Shown here: positions 8,598 through 16,527 of the stretch, in pieces | Numbering within the stretch: position 1 is the stretch's first letter | Layout of the letters: every line of letters starts with the position of its first letter | Assembly (NCBI GenBank): GCA_017847885.1 | Contig: JAGAUA010000022.1 | Span: 1 to 32,551 of the forward strand | DNA length: 32,551 nucleotides | Source of the DNA: Oscillospiraceae bacterium | GTDB taxonomy: Bacteria; Bacillota; Clostridia; Oscillospirales; Ruminococcaceae | Direction: 5' to 3' | Program-made: the position numbers and the translations under genes | The notes under the pieces: model-generated | Database searches by the model: none | The model's input: the letters and a program-made list of their open reading frames with translations, nothing else | Told to the model about the DNA's origin: nothing

Positions 8598-9787
8598 TGA
8601 CCTACTCCTTTAATAATAAAAATCGGATTTTCCGCCGAAAGCATTGTGTGATTACCAAGCTTTCTTGTCCTTGTCACTGCTATCTGTACGATTTCGGGAT
8701 TATCAACTCCGAAATGTGCAAAGGCATTTACAGACTCGTTCAGAGTTTCGAGAGATACCGCCGTTATCACGATTTCAGCCTTGCTGTTCTTCTCATAGAC
8801 GATGCTTAAAATTTCGCTGATTTTTCCGCTTGAGCCGCCGATAAAAACTTTGTCAGGTGCAGGAAAATCTGATAAATCGTCGGGGGCGTTGCCGTTTATA
8901 ATCGTTATATTATCACAGCCGAATTTATGAGCATTTCCCTCAGTAAGCCTGACTGCGTTATCGTTTTTATCAATGGCACAAACCCTGCCGTCGAAGCATT
9001 GCAAAGCCATTTCAACCGATACCGAGCCTGTACCGCAGCCTATATCCCAGCACACATCATTCTGTCCGATATTAAGCTTGGAATTTACCGTTCCTCTTAT
9101 CTCCGATTTCGTCATAGGCACATCACTGCGGATAAATTCCTTGTCATCAATTCCTACCGATATACCACGCTCAAAATCGGGATTTTCCGTTATCATTACG
9201 CATAGTTTTCCACACTCCAACTCCGTGAAATCAGAGGCAATACCACTGTAAATTTTCTCATTATCATAGCCGAGATTTTCTCCGATATAAACACTCACAT
9301 TTTCTCTGCTGTATTCACAGAGCTTTTTGCAGATTTCGGCAGGTGTTACATCGCCGCCGAGAAGAAAAAAGCAAAGCTGATTTTTGCAGACATTTCTGAC
9401 AATATTCCCGTCAGCACCATGCAGGCTTACAAAGCGCATATTCTGCCAAGGCTTCTTGATTTTTGAACAGAAATACTGAGGTGAGGAAATGCCGCTTATA
9501 ATTTCGCTTTCATAATCCGAAAGTGCCGTAATCAGCTTTTCTGCACCGCTGTAAAATCCGCAGTCGCCTGACATAAGTATTGCTGCTGTGTCAAAGTCTT
9601 TTTCACGCAGAAAATCTGCAATTTCTTCACTTTTCCAGCTTATAAAACATTCTTTATCAAGATATGAAAAAGGCTCAACCATACGCCTTGCACCTATCAG
9701 CACATCAGCATTTTCAATTACCGTTATCGCCTCGGCTGTAAGGGTTTTCTGCCCCTCCATACCTGTTCCGATTATATAAATTTTCAT
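8594..9787 (-). CDS. cbiET: Fused cobalt-precorrin-7 C5-methyltransferase / C15-methyltransferase (decarboxylating)
   Basis: This 397-residue protein joins CbiE (about residues 1-205) and CbiT (about 215-397), which methylate C5 and C15 of the corrin ring and remove the acetate carboxyl at C12. CbiE shows the tetrapyrrole-methyltransferase start IYIIGTGMEG and MSGDCGFYSGAEKL (72-85). The linker has FIRSDVPMTKSEIR (218-231), typical of CobL/CbiT. CbiT has the SAM motif DIGCGTG (248-254) and FIGGSSG. The fusion equals CobL of the aerobic pathway. Both neighbours overlap it by 4 nt. Confidence 0.95.
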   Translation of the reverse strand: MKIYIIGTGMEGQKTLTAEAITVIENADVLIGARRMVEPFSYLDKECFISWKSEEIADFLREKDFDTAAILMSGDCGFYSGAEKLITALSDYESEIISGISSPQYFCSKIKKPWQNMRFVSLHGADGNIVRNVCKNQLCFFLLGGDVTPAEICKKLCEYSRENVSVYIGENLGYDNEKIYSGIASDFTELECGKLCVMITENPDFERGISVGIDDKEFIRSDVPMTKSEIRGTVNSKLNIGQNDVCWDIGCGTGSVSVEMALQCFDGRVCAIDKNDNAVRLTEGNAHKFGCDNITIINGNAPDDLSDFPAPDKVFIGGSSGKISEILSIVYEKNSKAEIVITAVSLETLNESVNAFAHFGVDNPEIVQIAVTRTRKLGNHTMLSAENPIFIIKGVGH

Positions 9788-10530
9788 CTTGATGTCCTTA
9801 AAATAATTTCCTTGATTTCGTCAATAGTATTTCCCGTTTCTTCGGGGCGTTTTATTGTAACAAGCTCTATGCCGAGCTGCTGTGCCGACTCTGCTTTCTC
9901 GGGATAACCGCCTGTTGCTCCGCTTTCCTTTGTGACAAGAATTTCAGCACCACTTTTTCTCATATGCTCTATGTTCTGCTCGGTAGTAAACGGTCCTTTC
10001 CCGAGAATTATTTTTTCTCTGTCAAAACCATAGCTTTCACACAGTTCTGCGATTCCATCAGCGGGCAGAACACGCAGCCACACACGTTCAAAGCAGTTAT
10101 TTACACTGCTTAAAACAGGCAGTTCCTTGCTTCCCAGCGTGCTTAAAACGGTTTTATTATTCCCGTTCAGATATTCAATCAGTTCATCAAGATTACTTAA
10201 AACAGTTCCGAAAAGCTGATTACTTTCTCTTTTCAGGCGGTAATATTTAATCCCCGTTTTATCGCAAGCCGAGCGGATATTTTCTGTTGCAAGAACGGCG
10301 TAAGGGTGGGTTGCGTCAATAACTGTGCTGAAATTGTTTTCAGTAATAAGTCTTATAATTTCAAAATAGTCAAGTCTTCCGTTAAGAACGTTTAAAAACG
10401 GACTTTGAGGGAGCAATTCCGCACCGTAATCGGTCGTTACAGAAATACAGGTATGAATTCTGTTTTCGGAACAGAATTCCGCAAGTTCACGTCCCTCTGT
10501 CGTTCCGCCAAATATAAGCAATTTACACAT
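9784..10530 (-). CDS. cbiJ: Cobalt-precorrin-6A reductase
   Basis: This 248-residue reductase uses a nicotinamide cofactor to reduce the macrocycle double bond between C18 and C19. It begins with a glycine-rich dinucleotide site, ILIFGGTTEGRELA-like (KLLIFGGTTEGRELAEF, residues 3-19). It continues with the family motifs VIDATHPYA (about 74-82), YYRLKRE and the C-terminal VTKESGATGGYPEKAESA. Length is normal. Its ATG overlaps the cbiH stop by 8 nt and its stop overlaps the cbiET start by 4 nt. Confidence 0.94.
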   Translation of the reverse strand: MCKLLIFGGTTEGRELAEFCSENRIHTCISVTTDYGAELLPQSPFLNVLNGRLDYFEIIRLITENNFSTVIDATHPYAVLATENIRSACDKTGIKYYRLKRESNQLFGTVLSNLDELIEYLNGNNKTVLSTLGSKELPVLSSVNNCFERVWLRVLPADGIAELCESYGFDREKIILGKGPFTTEQNIEHMRKSGAEILVTKESGATGGYPEKAESAQQLGIELVTIKRPEETGNTIDEIKEIILRTSR

Positions 10531-11251
10531 TTTTATACCCTCTCGGCGTTACCATCTTTGCGTTTATAATCTTCGTTTCGCTGTTGCCGATAAAAACTGT
10601 CGTGAACATATCAACCTGTGTGTTTTTCAGCTCTGCAAGAGTAAGCACACGGCTCTCCTGTCCCTCTCTGCCGATATTTTTTACATAGCCGCAGATTGTA
10701 TCGGGGGATTTATATTTAAGCATAATTTCACAGGCTTTTTCAAGATAATCCGCACGCTTTTTCGAGGACGGATTGTATAAAGCAATAGTAAAATCGCCCT
10801 CCGCCGCACATTTTAGTCGGTGCAGGATTTTCTCCACAGGGGTAAGCAAATCGGAAAGACTTATCACCGCGAAATCGTGGGTGAGCGGTGCACCGAGAAT
10901 TGCTCCGCCGCTGAGTGCGGCAGTTACCCCCGCAACACTTTCTATCTCCACATTCGGATATTCCGCTGACATTTCGTATGCAAGCCCGGCCATTCCATAA
11001 ACGGAGCTGTCGCCGCTGCATACGAGTGCAACCGTTTTCCCCTCTGCCGCCTGCTCAAGAGCATAACGAACACGCTCTTTTTCCTGCCGCATACCTGTGC
11101 AGTAATATTCCTTTTCGGGAAAATGCTGTTTCATAAGCTCGACATAAACCATGTAGCCCACAACCAAATCGCTGTTCGTTATAGCTTTTTCGGCTTCAAG
11201 AGTCATACCATCACGGCTTCCGCAACCAAATCCGACCACATATAATTTCAT
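10523..11251 (-). CDS. cbiH: Cobalt-precorrin-3 C17-methyltransferase
   Basis: This 242-residue SAM-dependent tetrapyrrole methyltransferase methylates C17 and drives ring contraction in the anaerobic pathway. It starts with VVGFGCGSRDGMTLEAEKAI (residues 5-24) and shows YYCTGMRQEKERVRYALE and VCSGDSSVYGMAGL, the SAM-binding region typical of CobJ/CbiH, then GGAILGAPLTHDFAVISLSD and ALYNPSSKKR. These signatures separate it from CbiF and CbiL. The start overlaps the cbiG stop by 4 nt. Confidence 0.95.
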   Translation of the reverse strand: MKLYVVGFGCGSRDGMTLEAEKAITNSDLVVGYMVYVELMKQHFPEKEYYCTGMRQEKERVRYALEQAAEGKTVALVCSGDSSVYGMAGLAYEMSAEYPNVEIESVAGVTAALSGGAILGAPLTHDFAVISLSDLLTPVEKILHRLKCAAEGDFTIALYNPSSKKRADYLEKACEIMLKYKSPDTICGYVKNIGREGQESRVLTLAELKNTQVDMFTTVFIGNSETKIINAKMVTPRGYKNV

Positions 11252-12282
11252 AGAATCTCCTTTGCAAAATCGAGAGTAACAGGCAATTCTCCAACTGCAA
11301 CTGTTACTCCGTTTTCGGCTGTTTTGGGTATTATCAGCTTTCCTCCGTGCTTTACAACACTGCGTTCACACACATTATCCGTGCCTGTCTGCAATAAAAC
11401 AAATTCGGATTTTGTAAATATACCCTCAACATTCATAAGCTCCTCAGCCGTGTATGTAAACAGCTTTAAACCATACTTTTCACAAAATTCAAGCAAGCCT
11501 TTTTCATCTGCTTTAATATCTATTGTTGCAACCGCACACACTCGGTTTATATCAATATTAGCTGTTTCAAGGCATTTGCTGACAAGCTTTTCAACAACCT
11601 CGCAAGCTGTCCCTCTCTTACAGCCAATTCCTATAACTATATTTTTCGGAACAAGATTGAGCGTTATTTCAAAAGGCTTTTTTGCCATATCAGCTGAAAC
11701 ACAAATACCTGTTCGGCACTGCTCGTTTACCACAAGGTCAGAAGGAATATTTATACATTCATAATCGCTTATAATCCCGATTTTCTCACCACCAAGCACT
11801 GCCGCCGCAATTTCCTTTGCGGCAGTAAGGTCGGTTATAATCAGATTATTTGCCTTTGCAAAGCTGTCAGGAGAAAATTTTACGCCGATGTCCGTTGCGG
11901 TCGTAATAACGGGAACAGCATCGATTTTTTCAGCTATTATCTCGGCAAAACGATTTGCACCGCCTAAATGTCCCGACAAAATCGGAATAACAAATTTGCC
12001 GTTATCATTAATCACAAGCACCGCTGGGTCTGCTGTCTTTGATTTTATAAGAGGTGCAATACTACGCACCGCAATACCGCAGGCACACACGAAAACAATA
12101 GCCTCATTGTTATAAAAAATATCGGCAGTAAATCTGTTTATATCAGAAAAAGTAACTGCATTTTCATCGCTGTTTTTATAAAAAGCATAGCGTGTTATAT
12201 TGTGCTTTTCAATGAAGTTTTCGCAAATTTTCTGTGATAAAATCCGCCCGTTTTCGGTAACTGAAATAATTGATATTTTCAT
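11248..12282 (-). CDS. cbiG: Cobalt-precorrin-5A hydrolase
   Basis: This 344-residue enzyme opens the delta-lactone of cobalt-precorrin-5A with loss of acetaldehyde, the step that defines the anaerobic cobalamin route. The middle region reads CACGIAVRSIAPLIKSKTADPAV and ILSGHLGGANRFAEIIA, and the C-terminal half has GIGCKRGT (about 219-226), typical of the CbiG C-terminal domain. Length is normal. Its ATG shares one base with the cbiF stop (TAATG). Confidence 0.95.
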   Translation of the reverse strand: MKISIISVTENGRILSQKICENFIEKHNITRYAFYKNSDENAVTFSDINRFTADIFYNNEAIVFVCACGIAVRSIAPLIKSKTADPAVLVINDNGKFVIPILSGHLGGANRFAEIIAEKIDAVPVITTATDIGVKFSPDSFAKANNLIITDLTAAKEIAAAVLGGEKIGIISDYECINIPSDLVVNEQCRTGICVSADMAKKPFEITLNLVPKNIVIGIGCKRGTACEVVEKLVSKCLETANIDINRVCAVATIDIKADEKGLLEFCEKYGLKLFTYTAEELMNVEGIFTKSEFVLLQTGTDNVCERSVVKHGGKLIIPKTAENGVTVAVGELPVTLDFAKEIL

Positions 12283-13034
12283 TATTTCGCCTTTCTGAAC
12301 TCGGTTTCAAAGCTCTCGTCATACAGCTTTGAAAGTGCGTAATCACTGCCGAGAAAATCTCCGACGGTTATAAGTGCAGTCTTTTTTATGCCGTTTTTTT
12401 CGGCAGTTTCAAAAAGCGTTGCCACGGTACAACGGCATACCTTTTCGTCTGCCCAGCTTGCCTTATAAACAATAGCCGCAGGGGTATCGGGGGTATAACC
12501 GCCGCTTATGAGCCGCTGTGACAACTCTTTCAATAAGCCTGTGCTTAAAAATATAACCATTGTCGAGCCGTGAGCCGCAAGGCTTTCTATGCTCTCGCTC
12601 TCGGGAACAGGAGTTCGCCCTGCCATTCTTGTAATAATCACTGTCTGCGATACTTCGGGTAGGGTGTATTCAGCTTTGAGCGCCGCCGCCGCACCACAGA
12701 AAGAGCTTACCCCAGGGCAGATTTCGTATACGATTCCAAGCTCGTCAAGCCTGTCCATCTGCTCACGAATTGCACCGTAAAGGGACGGGTCGCCTGTGTG
12801 CAGGCGAACGGCATTTTTACCGTCTTTCTCCGCCTTCTCCATAACAGCAATAACCTCGTCAAGGGTCATATATGCGCTGTTATGTATTTCGCAGTCATTC
12901 TTTGCGTAATTCAGCAGTTCGGGATTTACAAGTGAGCCTGCATAAATAATAACGTCAGCTTCTTCAAGCAGATTTTTTCCCCGAATAGTTATCAAATCCG
13001 CCGCACCACAGCCTGCGCCTACAAAATTAACCAT
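12282..13034 (-). CDS. cbiF: Cobalt-precorrin-4 C11-methyltransferase
   Basis: This 250-residue SAM-dependent methyltransferase adds the C11 methyl group. It shows VGAGCGAADLITIRG (residues 5-19), AGSLVNPELL (32-41), RLHTGDPSLYGAIREQMD (about 78-95), PGVSSFCGAAAAL and ITRMAGRTPVPE, matching the CbiF/CobM subfamily. Its ribosome site GGAGGA lies inside cbiD and the two genes overlap by 8 nt. Confidence 0.95.
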   Translation of the reverse strand: MVNFVGAGCGAADLITIRGKNLLEEADVIIYAGSLVNPELLNYAKNDCEIHNSAYMTLDEVIAVMEKAEKDGKNAVRLHTGDPSLYGAIREQMDRLDELGIVYEICPGVSSFCGAAAALKAEYTLPEVSQTVIITRMAGRTPVPESESIESLAAHGSTMVIFLSTGLLKELSQRLISGGYTPDTPAAIVYKASWADEKVCRCTVATLFETAEKNGIKKTALITVGDFLGSDYALSKLYDESFETEFRKAK

Positions 13035-14166
13035 TGTATTCCTCCGAAATCAAATCAATAAGCCTATCGGCAAGCGAGGTTTTCACAGTTATACCATGCT
13101 TATCAGAAAACATCACCGCACCGATTTCTATTTCATTTTTAACCTTTGCATTAAGGTAATATTCCGCCCTTTGTGCCAGTATTTCAAGAGTCTTCTCCAT
13201 ATATCCGTTTTCTTTAAGAATATCAAGTGCGGCGTCAACAGTCGCACATTCGGGTATTTTTTTCAGGCTGTCAATATCTGCACCGGCAAGAACTCCGCAG
13301 GTAACCAGTACATCCATACGTCCATCAGCCTGTGCAGAGTGAGTGTTCATAATACCTGCACCGAGCTTCACAAGCTTTCCGATATGTCCGATAATAAGCA
13401 CTCGCTCAAAGCCTGTTTCAAGAGCTATATCAATAGCCTCGCCTATGAAATTACTGCATTTTACGCTTTTTTCGAGGGCAAAGGACATTGTGTTCTGAAC
13501 AAAACTTTCGCTGTAATTTCCGAGGGTAAGGAGAAGATTTCTATACCCATCCGCCTGTCGCATTTTCGCTTCAACGCGGATAGTATCAATAAGTGCAGAA
13601 TTACTCATAGGCTCCACAATTCCGCTTGTGCCGATTATGGAAATCCCACCCTCAATTCCCATTCGTGGATTGTAGGTTTTCTTTGCGATTTCTTCGCCGT
13701 CGGGAACAGAAATTTCTACACGAAAACCGCCGTGATAATCAAATTTTTCTACAATTTCATTTACAGCCTCGGTAATCATTTTTCGCGGCACAGAATTTAT
13801 GGCAAATTCACCCATAGGTTGGTCAAGTCCTGCCTTCGTGACAACCCCAATACCTTTTCCGCGCGCAATTTCAATACCGCAAGGAATATAACTCACCTTT
13901 GCAAACACAAGTATTCCATTTGTAATGTCAGGGTCGTCGCCACTGTCCTTTTTTATGGCACACTCGGCATAGTCCCTGCTTGTGACAGACTCAAGAACTT
14001 CAAGGTCTAAATCAATGCCCTTAGGAGTGCTTATTCTGACAGAGGAAAGCGTTTCTCCTGTAATGAGCATTTCTGCCGCAGCCTTTGCCGCCGCTGCCGC
14101 ACAGGAACCTGTTGTATAACCGCACCTTAACTTTCTCTTGCCGTGGTAAACATACTCTTCAAGCAT
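13027..14166 (-). CDS. cbiD: Cobalt-precorrin-5B C1-methyltransferase
   Basis: This 379-residue enzyme methylates C1 in the anaerobic pathway. Family signatures are LRCGYTTGSCAAAAAKAAAE (residues 13-32), KDSGDDPDITNG (about 73-84), GVVTKAGLDQPMGEFAINSVPR, ISIIGTSGIVEPMS and GHIGKLVKLGAGIMNTHS. Length is normal. The AAAGGAGAAG ribosome site lies inside the end of the preceding small gene, and the two genes overlap by 8 nt. It is the first recognised biosynthetic gene after the riboswitch. Confidence 0.96.
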   Translation of the reverse strand: MLEEYVYHGKRKLRCGYTTGSCAAAAAKAAAEMLITGETLSSVRISTPKGIDLDLEVLESVTSRDYAECAIKKDSGDDPDITNGILVFAKVSYIPCGIEIARGKGIGVVTKAGLDQPMGEFAINSVPRKMITEAVNEIVEKFDYHGGFRVEISVPDGEEIAKKTYNPRMGIEGGISIIGTSGIVEPMSNSALIDTIRVEAKMRQADGYRNLLLTLGNYSESFVQNTMSFALEKSVKCSNFIGEAIDIALETGFERVLIIGHIGKLVKLGAGIMNTHSAQADGRMDVLVTCGVLAGADIDSLKKIPECATVDAALDILKENGYMEKTLEILAQRAEYYLNAKVKNEIEIGAVMFSDKHGITVKTSLADRLIDLISEEYNG

Positions 14167-14416
14167 TTTTCTTCTCCTTTATTTTATAATGATGACGGCG
14201 ACGTTTCTTACCCCCACGTCTTTTTAATTTTTCAAGATACATAGGCGATACTTCTTTCAGTCCTGCCGCTTCAAATGCTCTTGGCAGAGGTCCTAAAATT
14301 GATTTTACAAAAGTAAGCTCTGTTCCGACAAATTCAGTTTTCTTTGGCAGTCTGCCAAGCTCATTATATTTAGCTTTCAGTAATTCGATAGCCTTTAATT
14401 CTTTTTCTGTACTCAT
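14159..14416 (-). CDS. Small basic protein with a homing-endonuclease-associated-type repeat, first gene of the operon
   Basis: An 85-residue protein. Residues about 10-55 follow the pattern LLKAKYNELGRLPKKTEF...LGPLPRAFEAAGL, which resembles the HNH-endonuclease-associated repeat family (LGRxPTxxEF ... GSxxxALxAAGL). The tail (about 65-85) is strongly basic, with KRRGGKKRRRHHYK. It has no nuclease domain. The start has only a weak GGTGA site 5 nt upstream and lies 13 nt after the riboswitch terminator. It overlaps cbiD by 8 nt, so translation of the whole operon may depend on it. A nucleic-acid-binding role is inference; cobalamin involvement is by position only. Confidence 0.8.
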   Translation of the reverse strand: MSTEKELKAIELLKAKYNELGRLPKKTEFVGTELTFVKSILGPLPRAFEAAGLKEVSPMYLEKLKRRGGKKRRRHHYKIKEKKNA

Positions 14417-14429
14417 ATTTCACCAAAAT

Positions 14430-14466
14430 AAAAAAAGCACTGCAAGCTTGTAACTTAACAGTGCTT
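14430..14466 (-). terminator. Intrinsic terminator of the operon riboswitch
   Basis: On the minus strand AAGCACTG (14459-14466) pairs with CAGTGCTT (14435-14442) around a 16-nt loop that contains CAAGCTTG, followed by a T-rich run. It ends about 14 nt before the first start codon and lies downstream of the cobalamin aptamer. The expected action is premature termination when B12 is bound. Confidence 0.85.
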
Positions 14467-14474
14467 AAATTCCG

Positions 14475-14529
14475 TGATACGACAAAAAAGGCAGGGTCAA
14501 CCTATAGTTTCCCTTACTCATTCGTATCA
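14475..14529 (-). promoter_or_regulatory. Second hairpin in the riboswitch expression platform
   Basis: Perfect 8-bp arms TCGTATCA (14522-14529) and TGATACGA (14475-14482) enclose a loop that holds a T-run and an AGGG/CCCT pairing. It lies between the aptamer and the terminator stem at 14430-14466. It may be a spacer helix or part of an antiterminator; the role is inference. Confidence 0.55.
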
Positions 14530-14589
14530 TTGCCTAAACTCCAGAGTTCCGCAGATTTTAAACAACACCCGTATAAATTACGAGCAAAA

Positions 14590-14758
14590 CACAGGCAAGT
14601 ATTCCGACTTATTGCTCGCCGACTATATCGGCATACATACGCCTTCCCAAGATTACTCTCAGTGACTGACATTAAATCCTGTATGTATCACAGCAAAATA
14701 CGGCAACGGCCTTGCTCGGGATTCTAACCCGATTCCTTTTATGCACAAGTGCACCTGT
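14590..14758 (-). promoter_or_regulatory. Cobalamin riboswitch controlling the cbi/cob operon
   Basis: On the minus strand the segment shows ACAGGTGC (from 14758), an AAGGAATCGGGTTAGAATCC core, GCCGT, CACTG, TGGGAAG and the B12 box AGTCGGAATACTTGCCTG ending near 14592. The terminal arms ACAGG and CCTGT can pair as P1. It lies about 30 nt after the promoter -10 and upstream of a terminator and the operon. Repression of synthesis by the end product is the known role of this class. Confidence 0.93.
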
Positions 14759-14789
14759 ATTCTGATAGCATTTAATTTTTCCAAATTGT

Positions 14790-14818
14790 ATTATATCACT
14801 TTTTACAGGAAAAAGCAA
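14790..14818 (-). promoter_or_regulatory. Extended -10 promoter of the cobalamin operon
   Basis: On the minus strand TATAAT (14790-14795) is preceded by TGA, an extended -10, with TTGCTT (14813-14818) 17 nt upstream as a weak -35. Transcription would begin near 14783, just before the riboswitch. Confidence 0.8.
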
Positions 14819-14847
14819 TATGGACTTGCGAATAAAAAGTAAAACCC

Positions 14848-14868
14848 CTCAATTTCCGCTCAATTTCC
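14848..14868. repeat. Tandem 10-bp direct repeat near the left end of the mobile element
   Basis: CTCAATTTCC occurs at 14848-14857 and again at 14859-14868, an 11-bp period close to one helical turn. It sits between the cobalamin promoter and the par-like operon. It could be a binding site for the ParR-like or recombinase protein, or part of the element end. Only two copies are present. Confidence 0.5.
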
Positions 14869-14901
14869 ACACAATGCCTTTTCGTTCCCAAAGGAGTATA
14901 C

Positions 14902-15153
14902 TTGAATTACGGCGAAACGCTATCGCATTTGCCGGCAACGATAGCAGTTGCGCCGAATAAGTATATCGAAAGGACAATGCGTTTGATAGCTAAAAGATAC
15001 GAACCGCTATGCGAGCATACCGAAAAGGTCGGAAAAATCACCTTTATCGTAAGCTCCTTTGCGGACAGTACAGCAGAAAAGAAGCCCGAACAGCTCATTT
15101 TGCAGCTGCTCGAAAACAAAATAAACAATGAAAATATGGAGGAATCAGCATGA
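14902..15153 (+). CDS. Small protein of unknown function, first gene of the par-like operon
   Basis: An 83-residue protein starting with TTG. The start is supported by AAGGAG at 14891-14896, 5 nt upstream, and the stop makes an ATGA overlap with the parM-like gene. No domain is recognised. The sequence begins MNYGETLSHLPATIAVAPNK and has a charged C-terminus. Its tight coupling to the segregation genes suggests a shared role in element maintenance, which is inference. Confidence 0.75.
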   Translation: MNYGETLSHLPATIAVAPNKYIERTMRLIAKRYEPLCEHTEKVGKITFIVSSFADSTAEKKPEQLILQLLENKINNENMEESA

Positions 15154-16079
15154 AAGAACTCAGAAACGGAATAAAGATTATCGGTATCGACCACGGCTAC
15201 GGCAACATCAAAACCGCCAACACCGTAACCCCCACAGGCGTTACAGCCTACACCATAGAGCCGACCTTTGGCGGCAACATTCTCGTCTATGACGGAATGT
15301 ATTACCGTATGGGCGAGGGACACAAGCCATTTGTTGCGGACAAGTCCACAGACAACGACTTCTACCTTTTTACCCTTATGGCAATCGCCCGTGAGCTTTC
15401 GCAGCAGGGTGTTTCAGAAGCGGAAGTACACATTGCCGCAGGTCTGCCACTGACTTGGGTGAAAACCCAGCGTGAGGATTTCAGAAGCTACATTACACGA
15501 AACAATGATGTGCGCTTTGTTTACCGGGATAAGCCGTATCACATTAAAATAGTCGGCTGTTCGGTTTATCCGCAGGGCTACACCGCCGTAATCGACAGGC
15601 TTCACGAAATGACGGGAGTTAATATGCTTGCGGATATCGGCAACGGCACAATGAATGTTATGTATATCAATAATAAGAAGCCCGTTGAAAGCAAGTGCTA
15701 TACTGAAAAGCTTGGTGTAAACCAGTGCGTAATCTCTGCTAAAAATGCGGTAATGGACAAGCTGGGCGTTAAGATTGATGACACCATTATTGAACAGGTT
15801 ATTCGCTTCGGCAATGCGGATATTTCAGAAAAATATCTTAACTGCATTACCGAGGCTGTCCGTGAATACTGCTCGGAAATCTTTGAAACGCTCCGCAAGT
15901 ATGAGTACAATCCTGACCTTATGCGGCTGTATGTTACAGGCGGAGGCGGCTGTCTTATCAAAAATTTCGGCGAGTACGACGACAAGCGTGTAACAATTAT
16001 CGACGATATTTGTGCAACCGCCAAAGGCTATGAACAGCTCGCATATATGACCTTACGAAAGAAGGTATCTAACGATTGA
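15150..16079 (+). CDS. parM: ParM/StbA-like actin-family segregation ATPase
   Basis: A 309-residue actin-fold ATPase of the plasmid-segregation type. The phosphate-1 motif is GIDHGYGNIKT (about residues 12-22), phosphate-2 is LADIGNGTMNVMYI (about 160-173) and the adenosine motif is YVTGGGGCLIKNF (about 255-267). Known relatives form filaments that move low-copy plasmids apart through a ParR adaptor. A GGAGG site precedes the ATG. It is coupled at both ends (ATGA before, TTGA after). Its presence on an apparently integrated element implies a circular stage that benefits from partition. Confidence 0.88.
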   Translation: MKELRNGIKIIGIDHGYGNIKTANTVTPTGVTAYTIEPTFGGNILVYDGMYYRMGEGHKPFVADKSTDNDFYLFTLMAIARELSQQGVSEAEVHIAAGLPLTWVKTQREDFRSYITRNNDVRFVYRDKPYHIKIVGCSVYPQGYTAVIDRLHEMTGVNMLADIGNGTMNVMYINNKKPVESKCYTEKLGVNQCVISAKNAVMDKLGVKIDDTIIEQVIRFGNADISEKYLNCITEAVREYCSEIFETLRKYEYNPDLMRLYVTGGGGCLIKNFGEYDDKRVTIIDDICATAKGYEQLAYMTLRKKVSND

Positions 16080-16447
16080 CAAAATCCATTTGCCTGCGCT
16101 TCAATCTGGATAAACCGCTTCATCGTGAGGCTTGGGAACAGCTTCAGAATATGGACAAGGAGAAATTCAAGTCCTACACCAATGCTGTTGTTATTGCGGT
16201 AACGGAATATTTTCAGCGGTATTACAAAACCTGTGATGACCCATATTTTGAAACACGGGAGAAAGAGGACGAATTTGTGCAGAGAGTGGTTGCACAAATA
16301 GGCACGGCAGTTGAAAAGGCAATGCCCAGCTTTCTCGCCGCCTGTCTTACGGGACTTGCACAGCCTTGTATTCCCACACCTCCGTCCGAACGCCCAAAGC
16401 AAGCGGAAGAAATCACAGATGTAGACCTTGATTTTATCGGCGGATAG
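16076..16447 (+). CDS. Possible ParR-like adaptor protein
   Basis: A 123-residue protein read from a TTG start that overlaps the parM-like stop by 4 nt, with GAAGG about 10 nt upstream. The N-terminus (SICLRFNLDKPLHREAWEQL, then SYTNAVVIAVTEYFQRYY) resembles the ribbon-helix-helix start of ParR/StbB-type partners, with a strand followed by two helices. The C-terminus is proline-rich and acidic. Position after parM is where ParR is found in type II partition systems. No closer identification is possible from sequence alone. Confidence 0.7.
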   Translation: MTKSICLRFNLDKPLHREAWEQLQNMDKEKFKSYTNAVVIAVTEYFQRYYKTCDDPYFETREKEDEFVQRVVAQIGTAVEKAMPSFLAACLTGLAQPCIPTPPSERPKQAEEITDVDLDFIGG

Positions 16448-16460
16448 TAATTTTTATGTA

Positions 16461-16507
16461 TTTCGGTATCACACCGCTATCGGAACACAGCGGAAATGAT
16501 ACCGAAA
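16461..16507. repeat. Perfect 11-bp inverted repeat after the par-like operon
   Basis: TTTCGGTATCA (16461-16471) and TGATACCGAAA (16497-16507) are perfectly complementary, with an inner CCGCT/AGCGG pair (16474-16478 and 16489-16493). It begins 13 nt after the stop of the ParR-like gene. It has no T-run, so it is not a standard terminator. A partition site or RNA fold is possible. Confidence 0.7.
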
Positions 16508-16527
16508 CCAGACTGCCGAAAACAGCG

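Noticed and set aside
13096..14010. Open frame of 304 codons on the plus strand opposite cbiD
   Set aside because: It has no ribosome site or recognisable domain and lies wholly opposite the well-supported cbiD gene; long antisense frames are common in such sequences.
14461..14727. Open frames on the plus strand over the operon leader
   Set aside because: The region is the cobalamin riboswitch and its platform; the frames have no ribosome site and no protein similarity.
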